64,000 bases of DNA from Caldilinea sp. CFX5 (GTDB lineage: Bacteria; Chloroflexota; Anaerolineae; Caldilineales; Caldilineaceae), in NCBI GenBank assembly GCA_021405325.1, contig QWII01000016.1, positions 62,001 to 126,000 of the forward strand, written 5' to 3'. The translations under genes and the position numbers were made by a program. Each line of letters opens with the position of its first letter. The stretch's first letter is position 1. Shown piece after piece: positions 45,468 through 54,610 of this stretch. Under the pieces are notes generated by a model that had not been told where the DNA came from, made no database searches, and saw only the letters and a list, made by a program, of their open reading frames with translations.

Positions 45468-48400
45468 CTACTTCATCTGCTCATTGATGATGTAGTTCCC
45501 AGCCAGGGTCGTGTTCCCCGGATGGATAAAGACATTGGCCACAATGGTGTTGATGTCGTTGTTCGGGCCGGCAGCAATGGTGCGACCATCCATATTGACA
45601 TCGGAAACCGCATAGCCAGGCACAATGAAGTTGGCATTGAGGCTGGTGTTCTGCGGGTTGCCCAAAACACGGATCAACGCCGGGTTGACATCGTTGTTCG
45701 GCCCAGCCTGGATCACCTTGTTGTCCCCGTTGGTGTTGCCGGCCCACATGGCATGTTTGCCGCCGATGACCACCTGCGGGTTGGTGCCGTGGACATTGGC
45801 GCCACCGGTGAAGTCGGCCACACCCGCCGCCGCCCCCAAGGTGACAGCGTTGGCCGTCACAACCGCCAGGTGGTTGCGATGGCGCACAACGACCAGGAAC
45901 TGGCTGCCGGTCAACTCATTGAAGTTGAGCGTGCCGGCGCCGGTAGTATCAACCACGTCGCCATCGCGCTGCACCAGGGCGGCGCGCGTGGCGAGGACGG
46001 TGGCCGGATTGGCCGGGTCGCGCAGTTCGACAAAGACCCAGTCAACAATTGCATCGTTGCCGGTGACAGCCAGGACAGCAGTGGTGGTCGTTTCACCACC
46101 GCCGTTGCCCTTGGTCACATAGCCCAGCGCCCGATAGGGTTCGGCCAGCGGAATCAGAGTGCCGGCGCGCAGGTCGTCGCGCATGAGGCCGGCGCTGCTG
46201 CTGTAGGCGCCCTGCAAGAGAACCTTAATCGCCACCAGTTTGGCCGGGTTGCCCTCCATGTAGTCGGGCGTGCCGTCGCCATCCTGATCCGGGCAGCCGG
46301 CGGCGAAGTTCGGACATTCGATATTGTCGGTGATGCCGTCATTATCGGAGTCGTTGCCGTCGCCATCGGTGGTGCTTTCATCCTTATCCAGGTAACTGGG
46401 GATGCCGTCGCCGTCACCGTCGCGGGCGTCCTCATCATCCTTGTTGCCGTTCGGGTCATTCTGTTCACCGCTGGAGGGGATGCTGTCGCCATCGTCGTCA
46501 TTGTCGAGATAGTTGGGCTTACCATCACCATCGGTGTCATCATTCGCCGGGCCGCCGCCGTTGATATCTTCGTTCTTGGTCAGAACGCCGTCGCCGTCAT
46601 CATCTGGGTCCATGTAATCGGGCGTGCCGTCGCCATCGGTGTCGCGGCAGGGCAGGGTCGGACATTCATCCTTATCGGGAATCGTGTCACCGTCGCTGTC
46701 GCCACCGTCCGTACCGCCGGCGCTGTCATTGGGATCAAGGTAGGCCGGAATACCGTCGCCGTCGGCATCGGGACCGGGATCGGTGGCCGGGTTGTTGTCG
46801 CCGTCGCTGTTGGCATCTTCGTTTTTGGTTGGGGCGCCGTCGCCGTCATCATCGCTGTCGAGATAGTTGGGCTTGCCGTCGCCGTCGGTGTCATCATTGG
46901 TCGGGTTGCCGTCGTTGCTCGCCGGTTCCTCGTCCTTGGTCGGGATGCCGTCGCCGTCATCGTCGCCATCCATGTAATCGGGAATGCCATCATTGTCGGT
47001 GTCGCGACAGGGCAGGGTCGGACATTCGGTGGCATCGGGCACTTCGTCACCATCGCTGTCACCACCGTTGGGCGACACGGGGCCAGGATTGCCATCGGCG
47101 GGGTCAAGGTAATCCGGGATCTTGTCGCCGTCGCTGTCAATGGCGTCTTCGTCGTCCTTGTTGCCGTTTGGGTCATTGCCTTCATTCTTGGATGGGACGC
47201 CGTCGTTGTCATCATCGTTGTCGAGGTAGTTGGGCTTGCCGTCGCCATCGGTGTCATCGTTGGCCGGGCCGCCGCCGTTGACATCTTCATTCTTGGTCAG
47301 CACGCCGTCACCGTCGTCGTCCGGGTCCATGTAGTCTGGGGTGCCGTCGCCGTCGGTGTCACGGCAGGGCTGGCTGGGGCATTCAGCGGCGTCGGGAATG
47401 CCGTCGCCGTCGCCATCGCCGCCATCGGCGCCGCCGGCGCTGTCATTGGGATCGAGATAAGCGGGAATGCCGTCGCCATCGGCATCAGGGCCGGGATTGG
47501 TGGCCGGATTGTTGTCGCCGTCGCTGTTGGCATCTTCCGTCGCTGTGGGTGTGCCATCACCGTCATCGTCCGGGTCGAGATAGTTGGGCTTGCCGTCGCC
47601 GTCGGTGTCATCGTTGGTCGGGTTGCCGTCGTTGCTGACCGGTTGCTCGTCCTTGCTGGGGATGCCGTCGCCGTCATCGTCGGTGTCTTGCCAGTTCGGA
47701 ATGCCGTCGTTGTCGCTGTCCGGGCAGTTGGGGAAGCCGGGCGTGGTGGGGCATTCGGTCTTGTCCGGCACGCCGTCGCCGTCGCTGTCACCGCCGTTGC
47801 CGCCGGGCGCGCTGCTGTCATCGATATCCAGGTAATCCGGGATCTTATCGCCGTCGGTGTCGCGGGCGTCTTCGTCATCCTTGTTGCCGTTGGGGTCGTT
47901 GCCTTCGGTGTTGCTCAACTTGCCGTCGTTGTCATCGTCATTGTCCAGATAGTTGGGCGTGCCGTCGCGATCACTGTCGTCGTTGGCCGGATTGCCATCG
48001 TTGGTCAGCGGCTGCTCGTTCTTGCTCAACACCCCGTCGTTATCATCGTCGGTGTCGAGGTAGTTAGGCGTGCCGTCGCCATCGGTGTCATCATTCTTGG
48101 GGTTGCCGTCGTTGCTCTGCGGTTGTTCATCTTTGGTGAGAACGCCGTCGTTGTCATCGTCGGTGTCGAGATAGTTGGGCACCAGGTCGCCATCGGTGTC
48201 GTCGTTGGTGAAATCGCCGTCGCCGTTGCGATCTTCATCGGTGTCCAGCACGCCGTCGCCATCGGTGTCAGCCGTAGAGCAGTCCGCCGTGCCGGTGCCA
48301 TAGCGCCCGCTGTAGATGTCGCCATCGACCAGCACGTCGATCTGGTTGCCGTGGTTGAGGGAGCCTTGACCCCAGAAGGGATCGTTGGCATTGTCCATCA

Positions 48401-48833
48401 ACTCAATCGGGCCGGAACAAGCGCCGGAGTTCTGGAAGGTGAAGACGCGCAACTCCGCATTGTTCGTCTTCCACCGAAAGGCGTTATTGCCGCCGGGGAA
48501 TGACACATAGAAGGAGATGTAGTCATACGTATTGGCGCCTTCAACCACCCCATTATCACGACCGGCCACCGTCCAGGTTGTGCCTGTCACCCGGCTGGTC
48601 AGGTTGTTGATGGTAAAAGGGTTGGCCGCGTTATGCGGGACTTTGATGGTGACTTGCGATGTCAGCGTGTAATCGGAGGAGACCGCTGTGGGTTTCATCC
48701 AGACTTCGTACAAGCCGGCATTATAGGTCACCTTGAACTGAATGCTTGGACTCTGGGCTGCGGCGATGCCGGAGGTGAGCAGCAGCAGCAAGATGCCAAA
48801 CAGGACAGCTACTTTGTGAAAGTGTTTTTTCAT
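45468..48833 (-). CDS. Large surface protein: shared module, long Ca-repeat array, dockerin-like C-terminal domain
   Basis: A ~1121-residue exported protein (signal VAVLFGILLLLLTSGIAA). The module spans about 28-190 (IQFKVTYNAGLYEVWMKPT). Residues ~190-870 are a very long thrombospondin-type-3-like array (DTDGDGTPNYLDTDDDNDG-type units, frequently with KNEGNDPNGNKDDEDA). The last ~250 residues, from LVAIKVLLQGAYSSS, carry VDWVFVELRD and VVVRHRNHLAVVT and end with two AGPNND loops. This tail is shared with 50363-54610 and resembles C-terminal parts of Bacteroidota hemagglutinin-type proteins. It does not end in [FY]LPL. Confidence 0.85.
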   Translation of the reverse strand: MKKHFHKVAVLFGILLLLLTSGIAAAQSPSIQFKVTYNAGLYEVWMKPTAVSSDYTLTSQVTIKVPHNAANPFTINNLTSRVTGTTWTVAGRDNGVVEGANTYDYISFYVSFPGGNNAFRWKTNNAELRVFTFQNSGACSGPIELMDNANDPFWGQGSLNHGNQIDVLVDGDIYSGRYGTGTADCSTADTDGDGVLDTDEDRNGDGDFTNDDTDGDLVPNYLDTDDDNDGVLTKDEQPQSNDGNPKNDDTDGDGTPNYLDTDDDNDGVLSKNEQPLTNDGNPANDDSDRDGTPNYLDNDDDNDGKLSNTEGNDPNGNKDDEDARDTDGDKIPDYLDIDDSSAPGGNGGDSDGDGVPDKTECPTTPGFPNCPDSDNDGIPNWQDTDDDGDGIPSKDEQPVSNDGNPTNDDTDGDGKPNYLDPDDDGDGTPTATEDANSDGDNNPATNPGPDADGDGIPAYLDPNDSAGGADGGDGDGDGIPDAAECPSQPCRDTDGDGTPDYMDPDDDGDGVLTKNEDVNGGGPANDDTDGDGKPNYLDNDDDNDGVPSKNEGNDPNGNKDDEDAIDSDGDKIPDYLDPADGNPGPVSPNGGDSDGDEVPDATECPTLPCRDTDNDGIPDYMDGDDDGDGIPTKDEEPASNDGNPTNDDTDGDGKPNYLDSDDDGDGAPTKNEDANSDGDNNPATDPGPDADGDGIPAYLDPNDSAGGTDGGDSDGDTIPDKDECPTLPCRDTDGDGTPDYMDPDDDGDGVLTKNEDINGGGPANDDTDGDGKPNYLDNDDDGDSIPSSGEQNDPNGNKDDEDARDGDGDGIPSYLDKDESTTDGDGNDSDNDGITDNIECPNFAAGCPDQDGDGTPDYMEGNPAKLVAIKVLLQGAYSSSAGLMRDDLRAGTLIPLAEPYRALGYVTKGNGGGETTTTAVLAVTGNDAIVDWVFVELRDPANPATVLATRAALVQRDGDVVDTTGAGTLNFNELTGSQFLVVVRHRNHLAVVTANAVTLGAAAGVADFTGGANVHGTNPQVVIGGKHAMWAGNTNGDNKVIQAGPNNDVNPALIRVLGNPQNTSLNANFIVPGYAVSDVNMDGRTIAAGPNNDINTIVANVFIHPGNTTLAGNYIINEQMK
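46240..48250 (-). repeat. DNA-level tandem array encoding DxDGDG calcium-binding units
   Basis: About 2 kb of imperfect tandem repeats inside the 45468-48833 gene. They recur as stretches such as GTCGCCGTCGGTGTC on the plus strand, with repeat blocks repeated nearly verbatim (compare 46800-46900 with 47500-47640). The array encodes the calcium-binding stalk. It is likely to vary in length between strains by recombination. Confidence 0.85.
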
Positions 48834-49229
48834 GCTTGCCTCTGATTGATCCAGGTTAATGTTTGCTTGCCTTGACGAGTCGGTTGCGCTTTCGTCAACG
48901 CAGCGAATTGCGTGCTGCGTGATTCGCGTAATTCCGTTGGAATTGTTAACCTTTTGTAATGCCACTGTCCTGCTTTTTGTGCTACCCTGTTGGTAGCGGG
49001 TCGGGCAATGGCAGTCGTTGAACAAACCCGCAGAAATCGAATGCCAACCGGAACAACGATTTGTTGGTCAATTCATACGCAACTCGTCAATCGCGTATGA
49101 CCAGACGCTTTGTGTGCTTTGTGCGCCCAAGAGAAAACGGTCTAGAAAATCGCAACCCCGCTTGGCAATCAAACCAACCTTTGCTATGCTATCCACGGGA
49201 ATTACGCTCGCCAGAGTACATTTCCGACC
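48834..49229. other. 5' region of the large surface-protein gene
   Basis: No protein gene is convincing here. It should hold the promoter and leader for 45468-48833; the region's plus strand ends in a hairpin plus T-run at 49230-49268. No riboswitch consensus was recognised. Confidence 0.4.
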
Positions 49230-49268
49230 GAGGCAGCCTGTTGACGCAGGCTGTCTCTTTTTTTGCGC
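49230..49268 (+). terminator. Possible intrinsic terminator / end of a small RNA
   Basis: CAGCCTG and CAGGCTG pair around TTGACG and are followed by TCTCTTTTTTT on the plus strand. No plus-strand gene precedes it, so it might end an unannotated small RNA. The GCCTG-CG(T/C)CAA-CAGGC hairpin recurs near 55115, upstream of the other large surface gene. Confidence 0.4.
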
Positions 49269-49305
49269 GTTTTTTTGCAATCTTGCTCCTTTCTTTCGCT
49301 CTATA

Positions 49306-49427
49306 TCGTAGGTGCGGTTTGTAACCGCACGTTATCCGCTGATAGGTACGCTCTCCACCACTCGTAGGTGCGGTTTGCAACCGCACTTGTTCATCGGGAA
49401 CCGTGCGGTTGCAAACCGCACCTACGA
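49306..49427. repeat. REP cluster with GTAG hairpins (three copies)
   Basis: TCGTAGGTGCGGTTTGTAAC at 49306, TCGTAGGTGCGGTTTGCAAC at 49362 and an inverted copy ending CCGCACCTACGA at 49427. Each has GTAG directly before a GTGCGGTT-AACCGCAC stem. A further copy is at 49580-49604. GTAG next to a hairpin is the established signature of REPs recognised by RAYT transposases, and one is encoded at 49662-50135. Confidence 0.9.
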
Positions 49428-49446
49428 TACCGGCAATAATTTGTCG

Positions 49447-49533
49447 CTCATCTACAGAAAGTGTGAGGTTTCGACCCGCCACACCTGTCAGGTTTCCAAA
49501 ACCTGACAGGTGTTCACACTTTCCGTAGATGAG
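49447..49533. repeat. Nested palindrome with CACCTGTCAGGTTT core
   Basis: The outer arms CTCATCTAC-GAAAGTGTGA and CACACTTTCCGTAGATGAG enclose an inner palindrome CACCTGTCAGGTTT/AAACCTGACAGGTG. The core is the same as in the family-1 MITE-like elements (3610-3694, 8903-8989) but the outer sequence differs, so the core is shared between repeat families. Confidence 0.78.
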
Positions 49534-49579
49534 CCTAATTTGTTAATTTGCAAGTAACCGTACACGTTCCCCACAGCCA

Positions 49580-49604
49580 GTGCGGTTTGTAACCGCACCT
49601 ACGA
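49580..49604. repeat. REP copy (GTAG hairpin) downstream of the RAYT gene
   Basis: GTGCGGTTTGTAACCGCACC followed by TACGA. It is one of about nine copies in 1.1 kb around the RAYT gene. Confidence 0.85.
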
Positions 49605-49661
49605 ATCATGGTCATCTTCGGCTTCGCCCCAGTTGTAGTTAGTGATAGAGGCTGGCAATGA

Positions 49662-50135
49662 CTATCCCCATTGTTGTGGATAGGCATTGCGTTGTTGCCA
49701 ATGGCGGTAACTACTATGCACCCATGCTTCCGGTTTGTCGACAAGGCCATGATGAACAGGGTTGTAGTGGATATAATCCAGGTGGCGTTGGAGATCGTCC
49801 TCATCACGAATGACATGATCCCAAAAGCCCTTTTGCCAGAATTTCATTGAGCCGGTAACGCCAATCAGTTTCTTGTACTCTTTGGTGAAATTGGGCTTCA
49901 ATGAGTGCATAATGTCACTAAAGTTACTGGCGCCGGTTGGTCGCAAGAGCAGATGAAAATGTTCTAGCAAAAACACGTACCCAAGCATGGTAAATGGATG
50001 TAATCGTTTCACTTCGCGCAGAGTTGCCAGCAACAGATCCAACGGCAGTTGCTGTTGAAAAACAGGGATGCGCCGATCAACCACTTGTGTGATGAACACG
50101 ATAGCGTTGGGTACATAATAACGACGGATGTTCAT
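49662..50135 (-). CDS. REP-associated tyrosine transposase (RAYT, Y1 HUH)
   Basis: A 157-residue single-domain Y1 transposase. HUH motif His59-Phe-His61 (LLEHFHLLLRP), a QKGFWDHVIRDEDDL helix and Tyr121 in LDYIHYNPVHHG as probable nucleophile are all present, so it seems active. A longer frame starting at 50324 reads through REP sequence (its N-terminal residues are translated repeat), so ATG 50135 (MNIRRYYVP) is chosen. REPs flank both sides at 49306-49604 and 50169-50368. RAYTs cut single-stranded REP hairpins next to GTAG and are usually single-copy and immobile. It sits within the exoprotein region. Confidence 0.92.
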   Translation of the reverse strand: MNIRRYYVPNAIVFITQVVDRRIPVFQQQLPLDLLLATLREVKRLHPFTMLGYVFLLEHFHLLLRPTGASNFSDIMHSLKPNFTKEYKKLIGVTGSMKFWQKGFWDHVIRDEDDLQRHLDYIHYNPVHHGLVDKPEAWVHSSYRHWQQRNAYPQQWG

Positions 50136-50168
50136 AACCGGTTTGTCTTGACCTTGTTGCTTTGGTAA

Positions 50169-50368
50169 TCGTAGGTGCGGTTTGCAACCGCACGGATTTT
50201 GGTAATCGTAGGTGCGGTTTGCAACCGCACGGGCACAAATAAACCAAGTGGCGATAAGTCCCGCTGTTTGGTTCCCAAAACCGCACCTACGATTGTTGCG
50301 AACTTGTGCGGTTGCAAACCGCACCTACGATTGTTGCGAACTCGTGCGGTTGCAAACCGCACCTACGG
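50169..50368. repeat. REP cluster with GTAG hairpins (five copies)
   Basis: Copies at 50169-50193 and 50206-50230, a half copy at 50277-50293, and inverted copies at 50306-50330 and 50344-50368. They share GTAGGTGCGGTTTGCAACCG and reverse complement. Copies in opposite orientation form REP-INT-REP type pairs. The last copy overlaps the stop codon of 50363-54610. Confidence 0.9.
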
Positions 50369-53300
50369 CAATTGCTGCTGCACAATATAATTGGCAGCGG
50401 TGGCGCTGTTGCCGGGATGAACGAAAACGCTGGTCAGCACGATGTTGACATCATTATTGGGGCCGGCGGCTAGGGTTTTGCCGTCCAGGTTGAGATCGGT
50501 GCGGCGGTAGCCGGCGAGAATGTAGTTGACATTCGTCGTGTAGTTACCGGGCGCCGAAAGGACATCGCCCAAAATGGTGCTAATATCGTTGCTGGGACCA
50601 GCACCGATCACATTGGTGTTGCCATTGGCGTTGCCGGGCCAGAGCGTCTGTTTGCCGCCGAGGGTGCGTTGGGCATTACTGCCATAGACCGCCGTGCCGG
50701 CAGCGGTGAAATCTACGGTGGCGGTTGTCGGTGATAAGGTCACCGCCGCCGCCGTCATCACGCCAAGATGGTTGCGATGTTTGACTGCGACATAGACTGT
50801 GTTGCTGGCTAACCCGCTGAAACTCAACACGGAGACGCCATCGACTCCCACGACATCGCCATCAGCTTGCAGGAGCGCGCCCCGGCTGGCGACGACGGTG
50901 GCCGGGGTAGCGGCGTTGCGCAACTCGACCAAGACCCAGTCCACAATCGCATTGGCGGTGAGAACGCTGCTGTTGCTAATCGTCGCGCCGTCGCCATAGG
51001 GGCTGACCAGCGGGAAGTCGGGCAGACGGCGCAGTTGGTCGCGCATGAGGCCGCTGCCGGTTTGGTAGGCGCCGCCCAGGATGACTTTGATGGGCAATGG
51101 GACTGCTGCCACGGTGGTGGCTGTATCGCGGTAGTCAACATCACCGGCGCTATCACTGTTGGGATAGGCTGTCGCCGGATTGGTGACGCCGGCGTTGACC
51201 GGGCCGTAGGCGCTGTCGTTGCTGTCAATGCCGTCATCCAGGCCGTCCTTGTCGGCGTCAGCGTTGCTCTTGGTCAGGGTTGCTTCGGTTGTGTCGTTGC
51301 CCTGAGCGTTGTCGCTGTCGGTATCCTTGTAGTCGGGGTTGTCAGCGCCGTCGCTGTTGACCGGCGTGAGACCCGCATCACCCGCACCCTCATAAGCGTT
51401 GTCGAGACCGTCGCCGTCGCTATCGCTGCCACTGGGGGCGACGTAACCGGCGGTGGTCTGCGCTTCGACATTGTCGGGGAGGCCGTCACCGTCGCTGTCC
51501 AGGTCGAGGGCGTCGGGAATGCCGTCGCTGTCGGTGTCGACGGTGAGCGCGCCTTCCACGCTGTCGAGCAGGCCGTCACCGTCGTCATCGAGATCGCTGC
51601 CGTTCACCACGCCGTCGCCGTCGCGATCACAGTCGCCCTGGCCCAGGTTATAGTTGCCCAGGAAATCGTCGCCGGGATCGCTGCCCAGGCCAAAGACATC
51701 GATCTGCTGGCCGGGATTGTTGGGCGCTGCGTTGAAGGGATCGCTATTCTCCATCAGGCTCACCGCCCCGGCGCAGACGCCGCCATTCTGGAAGGTGAAC
51801 ATGAGAATCTCCTGGCCGCCTTGCCAGTTGATGGCGCTGTGGTTGCTCGTGGGGAAGTCGAGGGCAAAGGAGATGTAGTCGGCGCTGGTGTCCGCCGCCG
51901 GTCCGTTGGTGCGTGAATTGACGGCCCACGCTGTGTCGGCCACCGGCGCGGTGACGTTGGTGGGCGAGAAGATGCCGGAACCAAGCAAATGCGGCGCTTT
52001 GATCGTCACCTGGGCGGTGCCGGTGGTCTTGGGCGCGTTGGGGGTGCCGATGGAACGCATCCAGACTTCGTAGCGGTTAAGCGCACCATTATAGACAAGC
52101 TTATATTCGATGCCCGCTACCTCGGCCACGTTGGTGACAGTGACGGCGATGGCCTGGTCATCCGTGCCGGCGCTGTTACTAGCGCGCACGGTGACATCGT
52201 AGACATTGTTGCCGCCGCCGTCGGTGGGCGCTTCATAGTCCGGTGCGCTGACAAAGCTCAGGACGCCGGTACTGGCATTGATGGTGAACTTGGCGGCATC
52301 CGCTCCGCCCACAATGCTATAGGTGATGGGCGCAGTTCCGCTGGCCGTCACGGTGGTCACGACGGTTGTGTTTTCGGGGATGCTGACACTGGCGTTCGCC
52401 CCGCCACCGCCACTGGTAATGGTTGGCGCCGTTGCCGCAGCAGTGACGGTCGTGTTGACCGTATTCGAGGTAGCTGACGAGGTGTCGCCACCACCGATGA
52501 CGCTAGCCATGTTGCTCTTGACGCCTGTTGTCGTCGGGTTGACCGTCAGGTTGATGGTTGCCGTGCCGTTGACGGCGATGACGGTGCTGCTGGTGCAGGT
52601 GACAGTTTGTCCACCGGCAGAACAGGTGAAGCCGCTGCCACTGCCGCTGACAAAGCTCAAGCCCGCCGGCAGCGTATCGGTGACGGTGATAACACCGCTG
52701 GTGGCTGCGCTACCGGTGTTGGAGATAACAATGGTGTAATTGAAATCTGTCCCTTGTGTGGCCGTAGCGGGGGCGCTCATGCTTGCCAGCAGATTTGGCA
52801 TTGCGGCGGCGTTACCCGTGCCATTGAGTGGAATATTGACGCTCCCTTCGTCGCTGTCACTGTTGGTAATCATCAGGACGGCACTCATCGCGCCAGCGGT
52901 GGTCGGGCTAAAGACAAGGTCAACTGTACAACTGTTTCCGGCAGCGATATTGGTGGGGAAAGTGCTGCCACATGTCCCGCCACTGACGGCAAACGCACTG
53001 GGATTTGTCCCGCCCAGGTTGATGTTGCTGATCGTCAAGGCCGCCAAGCCTGTGTTGTTGATCGTCACGGTCTGTGCCGCCGAAGTTGTACCGCTGGTCT
53101 GGTTGCCAAAGCTCACCGTAGCCGGGGTAACAGCGATCTCCGGTGCCACAACGGAATTGTTAAAGGTAAGACCAGTCGGGTCATTGGTGGTGTTGGTAGC
53201 AGCGTCATTGCTGTAGAGTATCCCGTTACTAGCCATTGTAGCAGGCAAATTGGCAAGCTGCGCCTTGTTATAGACAGTGCCTGGCGGCTCAGTCAGGGAA

Positions 53301-54610
53301 AGCAGCACATCGCCATAGAAGGTAATCGATGATTGGGGCGGTAAGGTCAAGGTGGCATTCAAGGTGTCGTCGGTGACGGTATCGGTCGCAGTGCTAAAGC
53401 TGCCCGCGCTGGCGCCGCCGCTTGCGGTTTCTACGCCGGAGCCGATCCACTTGCCAAAATTGCCGTTATTGGCTGTACCACTGACGCCGACATCGTTGAG
53501 AATATCACTAAAGGTGGCGGTGTACGTCTGACCGCCGGCCAGTTCATTGTTCGTAACCGTAAAAAGGTAGCGCACAGTTGCGCCGCGTGGCACCGAAGCC
53601 GCACTCTGCACACCGCTCGTATTGGGGTCGGTATCAAGGACTTTCTCAAAGGTCGGTCCCCAGGGACACGAAGCGCCATCTGCTGCCGAGACGGTCGAGC
53701 CGGAACCCAGTAAGGTAGCGACGCGTGTCCCCACGTTCACTCGATAGAGACGACCGCCACCAGTATACCCATATAGTTGTTGGTTGGTGTCAAAAGCGGC
53801 GGCAAAGAAAAAGACGCCGCCGCTTTCAGCCACTAAACCTGTTACCGCGCCGACGGTTGAACCGGTAATGGTGCTGGCGCCGGCATTATAGATAAACTTA
53901 TAGAGGGTGCCGTTTCCTACCCCATACATCTCCCCGGTCGTCGGAAAGGCAGCCAGATCGTACAAACCGGGAAGAGTAACGCCGCTATAGGTGACATTCG
54001 TCGCGGCTTGGGGGACGCCGGAAGCATTGAAGCTGATCTTCTTCCAAACCGTGCCGCTGTCACTATAGAGGTAAGTGCCGTCGGGCAGAACCGTACCCGC
54101 ATTACCGGTGGCAGCGACACCCGTAGAAGCGGATGTACCATCAGCATAGATGCGGCGTAAAAATGTGCCATCAGGCGCGTACATATACCCATCTTGTAGA
54201 CGGAAGCCGGCGCCATTGTGACCGACTCCGTTAATACCACCGGGCGATAGGTTGACAAAGCTGACCGTGTCGTCGCTATTCACCACAATCTTGCCGGTAA
54301 CCACCGCTGTGCTGGTGGCATTGACGCGGGTAATATAGACTGTGCCGTCACAAACGAAAGGGTCGGTGGCAGCAAGGGCGCGCTTTGGGGTGCCGAAGAT
54401 CTGTTGTCCAACTTGTAATACCTGTGCGGCGGCTGTGGCGATCCAGGTGCTGAGTCCGGCCTGTTGTGTGGCCGCTTGCACCATCTGCGGGGTGGGTTGA
54501 ATGACCGCCATGACTGCAATCAGTGGTAGAGTGATTTGGGTCAAGATGACCAAATAGGTAAGCAAAGTTGATAGTAGCCGACGAGATCGCCGGCCGGATG
54601 CTTGGTTCAT
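50363..54610 (-). CDS. Giant multidomain surface protein with shared module and dockerin-like C-terminal domain
   Basis: A ~1415-residue exported protein. The N-terminal signal/TM is [19 protein letters not shown]. Order: DUF6923-like beta-propeller region ([13 protein letters not shown] to SCPWG), choice-of-anchor-D-like domain ([18 protein letters not shown]), DUF11-like ([18 protein letters not shown]), cadherin-like ([17 protein letters not shown]), the shared module ([19 protein letters not shown], ~52115-51640), Ca-repeats, then the C-terminal domain shared with 45468-48833 ([17 protein letters not shown]). The stop TAG is the TAG of a REP. Likely an adhesin or sheath component. Confidence 0.85.
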   Translation of the reverse strand: MNQASGRRSRRLLSTLLTYLVILTQITLPLIAVMAVIQPTPQMVQAATQQAGLSTWIATAAAQVLQVGQQIFGTPKRALAATDPFVCDGTVYITRVNATSTAVVTGKIVVNSDDTVSFVNLSPGGINGVGHNGAGFRLQDGYMYAPDGTFLRRIYADGTSASTGVAATGNAGTVLPDGTYLYSDSGTVWKKISFNASGVPQAATNVTYSGVTLPGLYDLAAFPTTGEMYGVGNGTLYKFIYNAGASTITGSTVGAVTGLVAESGGVFFFAAAFDTNQQLYGYTGGGRLYRVNVGTRVATLLGSGSTVSAADGASCPWGPTFEKVLDTDPNTSGVQSAASVPRGATVRYLFTVTNNELAGGQTYTATFSDILNDVGVSGTANNGNFGKWIGSGVETASGGASAGSFSTATDTVTDDTLNATLTLPPQSSITFYGDVLLSLTEPPGTVYNKAQLANLPATMASNGILYSNDAATNTTNDPTGLTFNNSVVAPEIAVTPATVSFGNQTSGTTSAAQTVTINNTGLAALTISNINLGGTNPSAFAVSGGTCGSTFPTNIAAGNSCTVDLVFSPTTAGAMSAVLMITNSDSDEGSVNIPLNGTGNAAAMPNLLASMSAPATATQGTDFNYTIVISNTGSAATSGVITVTDTLPAGLSFVSGSGSGFTCSAGGQTVTCTSSTVIAVNGTATINLTVNPTTTGVKSNMASVIGGGDTSSATSNTVNTTVTAAATAPTITSGGGGANASVSIPENTTVVTTVTASGTAPITYSIVGGADAAKFTINASTGVLSFVSAPDYEAPTDGGGNNVYDVTVRASNSAGTDDQAIAVTVTNVAEVAGIEYKLVYNGALNRYEVWMRSIGTPNAPKTTGTAQVTIKAPHLLGSGIFSPTNVTAPVADTAWAVNSRTNGPAADTSADYISFALDFPTSNHSAINWQGGQEILMFTFQNGGVCAGAVSLMENSDPFNAAPNNPGQQIDVFGLGSDPGDDFLGNYNLGQGDCDRDGDGVVNGSDLDDDGDGLLDSVEGALTVDTDSDGIPDALDLDSDGDGLPDNVEAQTTAGYVAPSGSDSDGDGLDNAYEGAGDAGLTPVNSDGADNPDYKDTDSDNAQGNDTTEATLTKSNADADKDGLDDGIDSNDSAYGPVNAGVTNPATAYPNSDSAGDVDYRDTATTVAAVPLPIKVILGGAYQTGSGLMRDQLRRLPDFPLVSPYGDGATISNSSVLTANAIVDWVLVELRNAATPATVVASRGALLQADGDVVGVDGVSVLSFSGLASNTVYVAVKHRNHLGVMTAAAVTLSPTTATVDFTAAGTAVYGSNAQRTLGGKQTLWPGNANGNTNVIGAGPSNDISTILGDVLSAPGNYTTNVNYILAGYRRTDLNLDGKTLAAGPNNDVNIVLTSVFVHPGNSATAANYIVQQQLP

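Noticed and set aside
45375..48503. 1042-residue plus-strand open frame
   Set aside because: It is the mirror of the minus-strand calcium-repeat gene, which has signal peptide, ribosome site and recognisable domains. The plus frame reads as repetitive Val/Ala/Ile text with no motif.
48960..49230. Possible c-di-GMP or other riboswitch before 45468-48833
   Set aside because: Short GC-rich stems are present but I could not match a known riboswitch consensus.
50136..50324. N-terminal extension of the RAYT to 50324
   Set aside because: The extra 63 residues are translated REP sequence (motifs such as CGCKPHLR repeat), so the real start is ATG 50135.
49306..50368. CRISPR-like appearance of the TCGTAGGTGCGG repeats
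   Set aside because: Copies alternate orientation, have irregular spacing and each is a hairpin after GTAG; they fit REPs of the adjacent RAYT.
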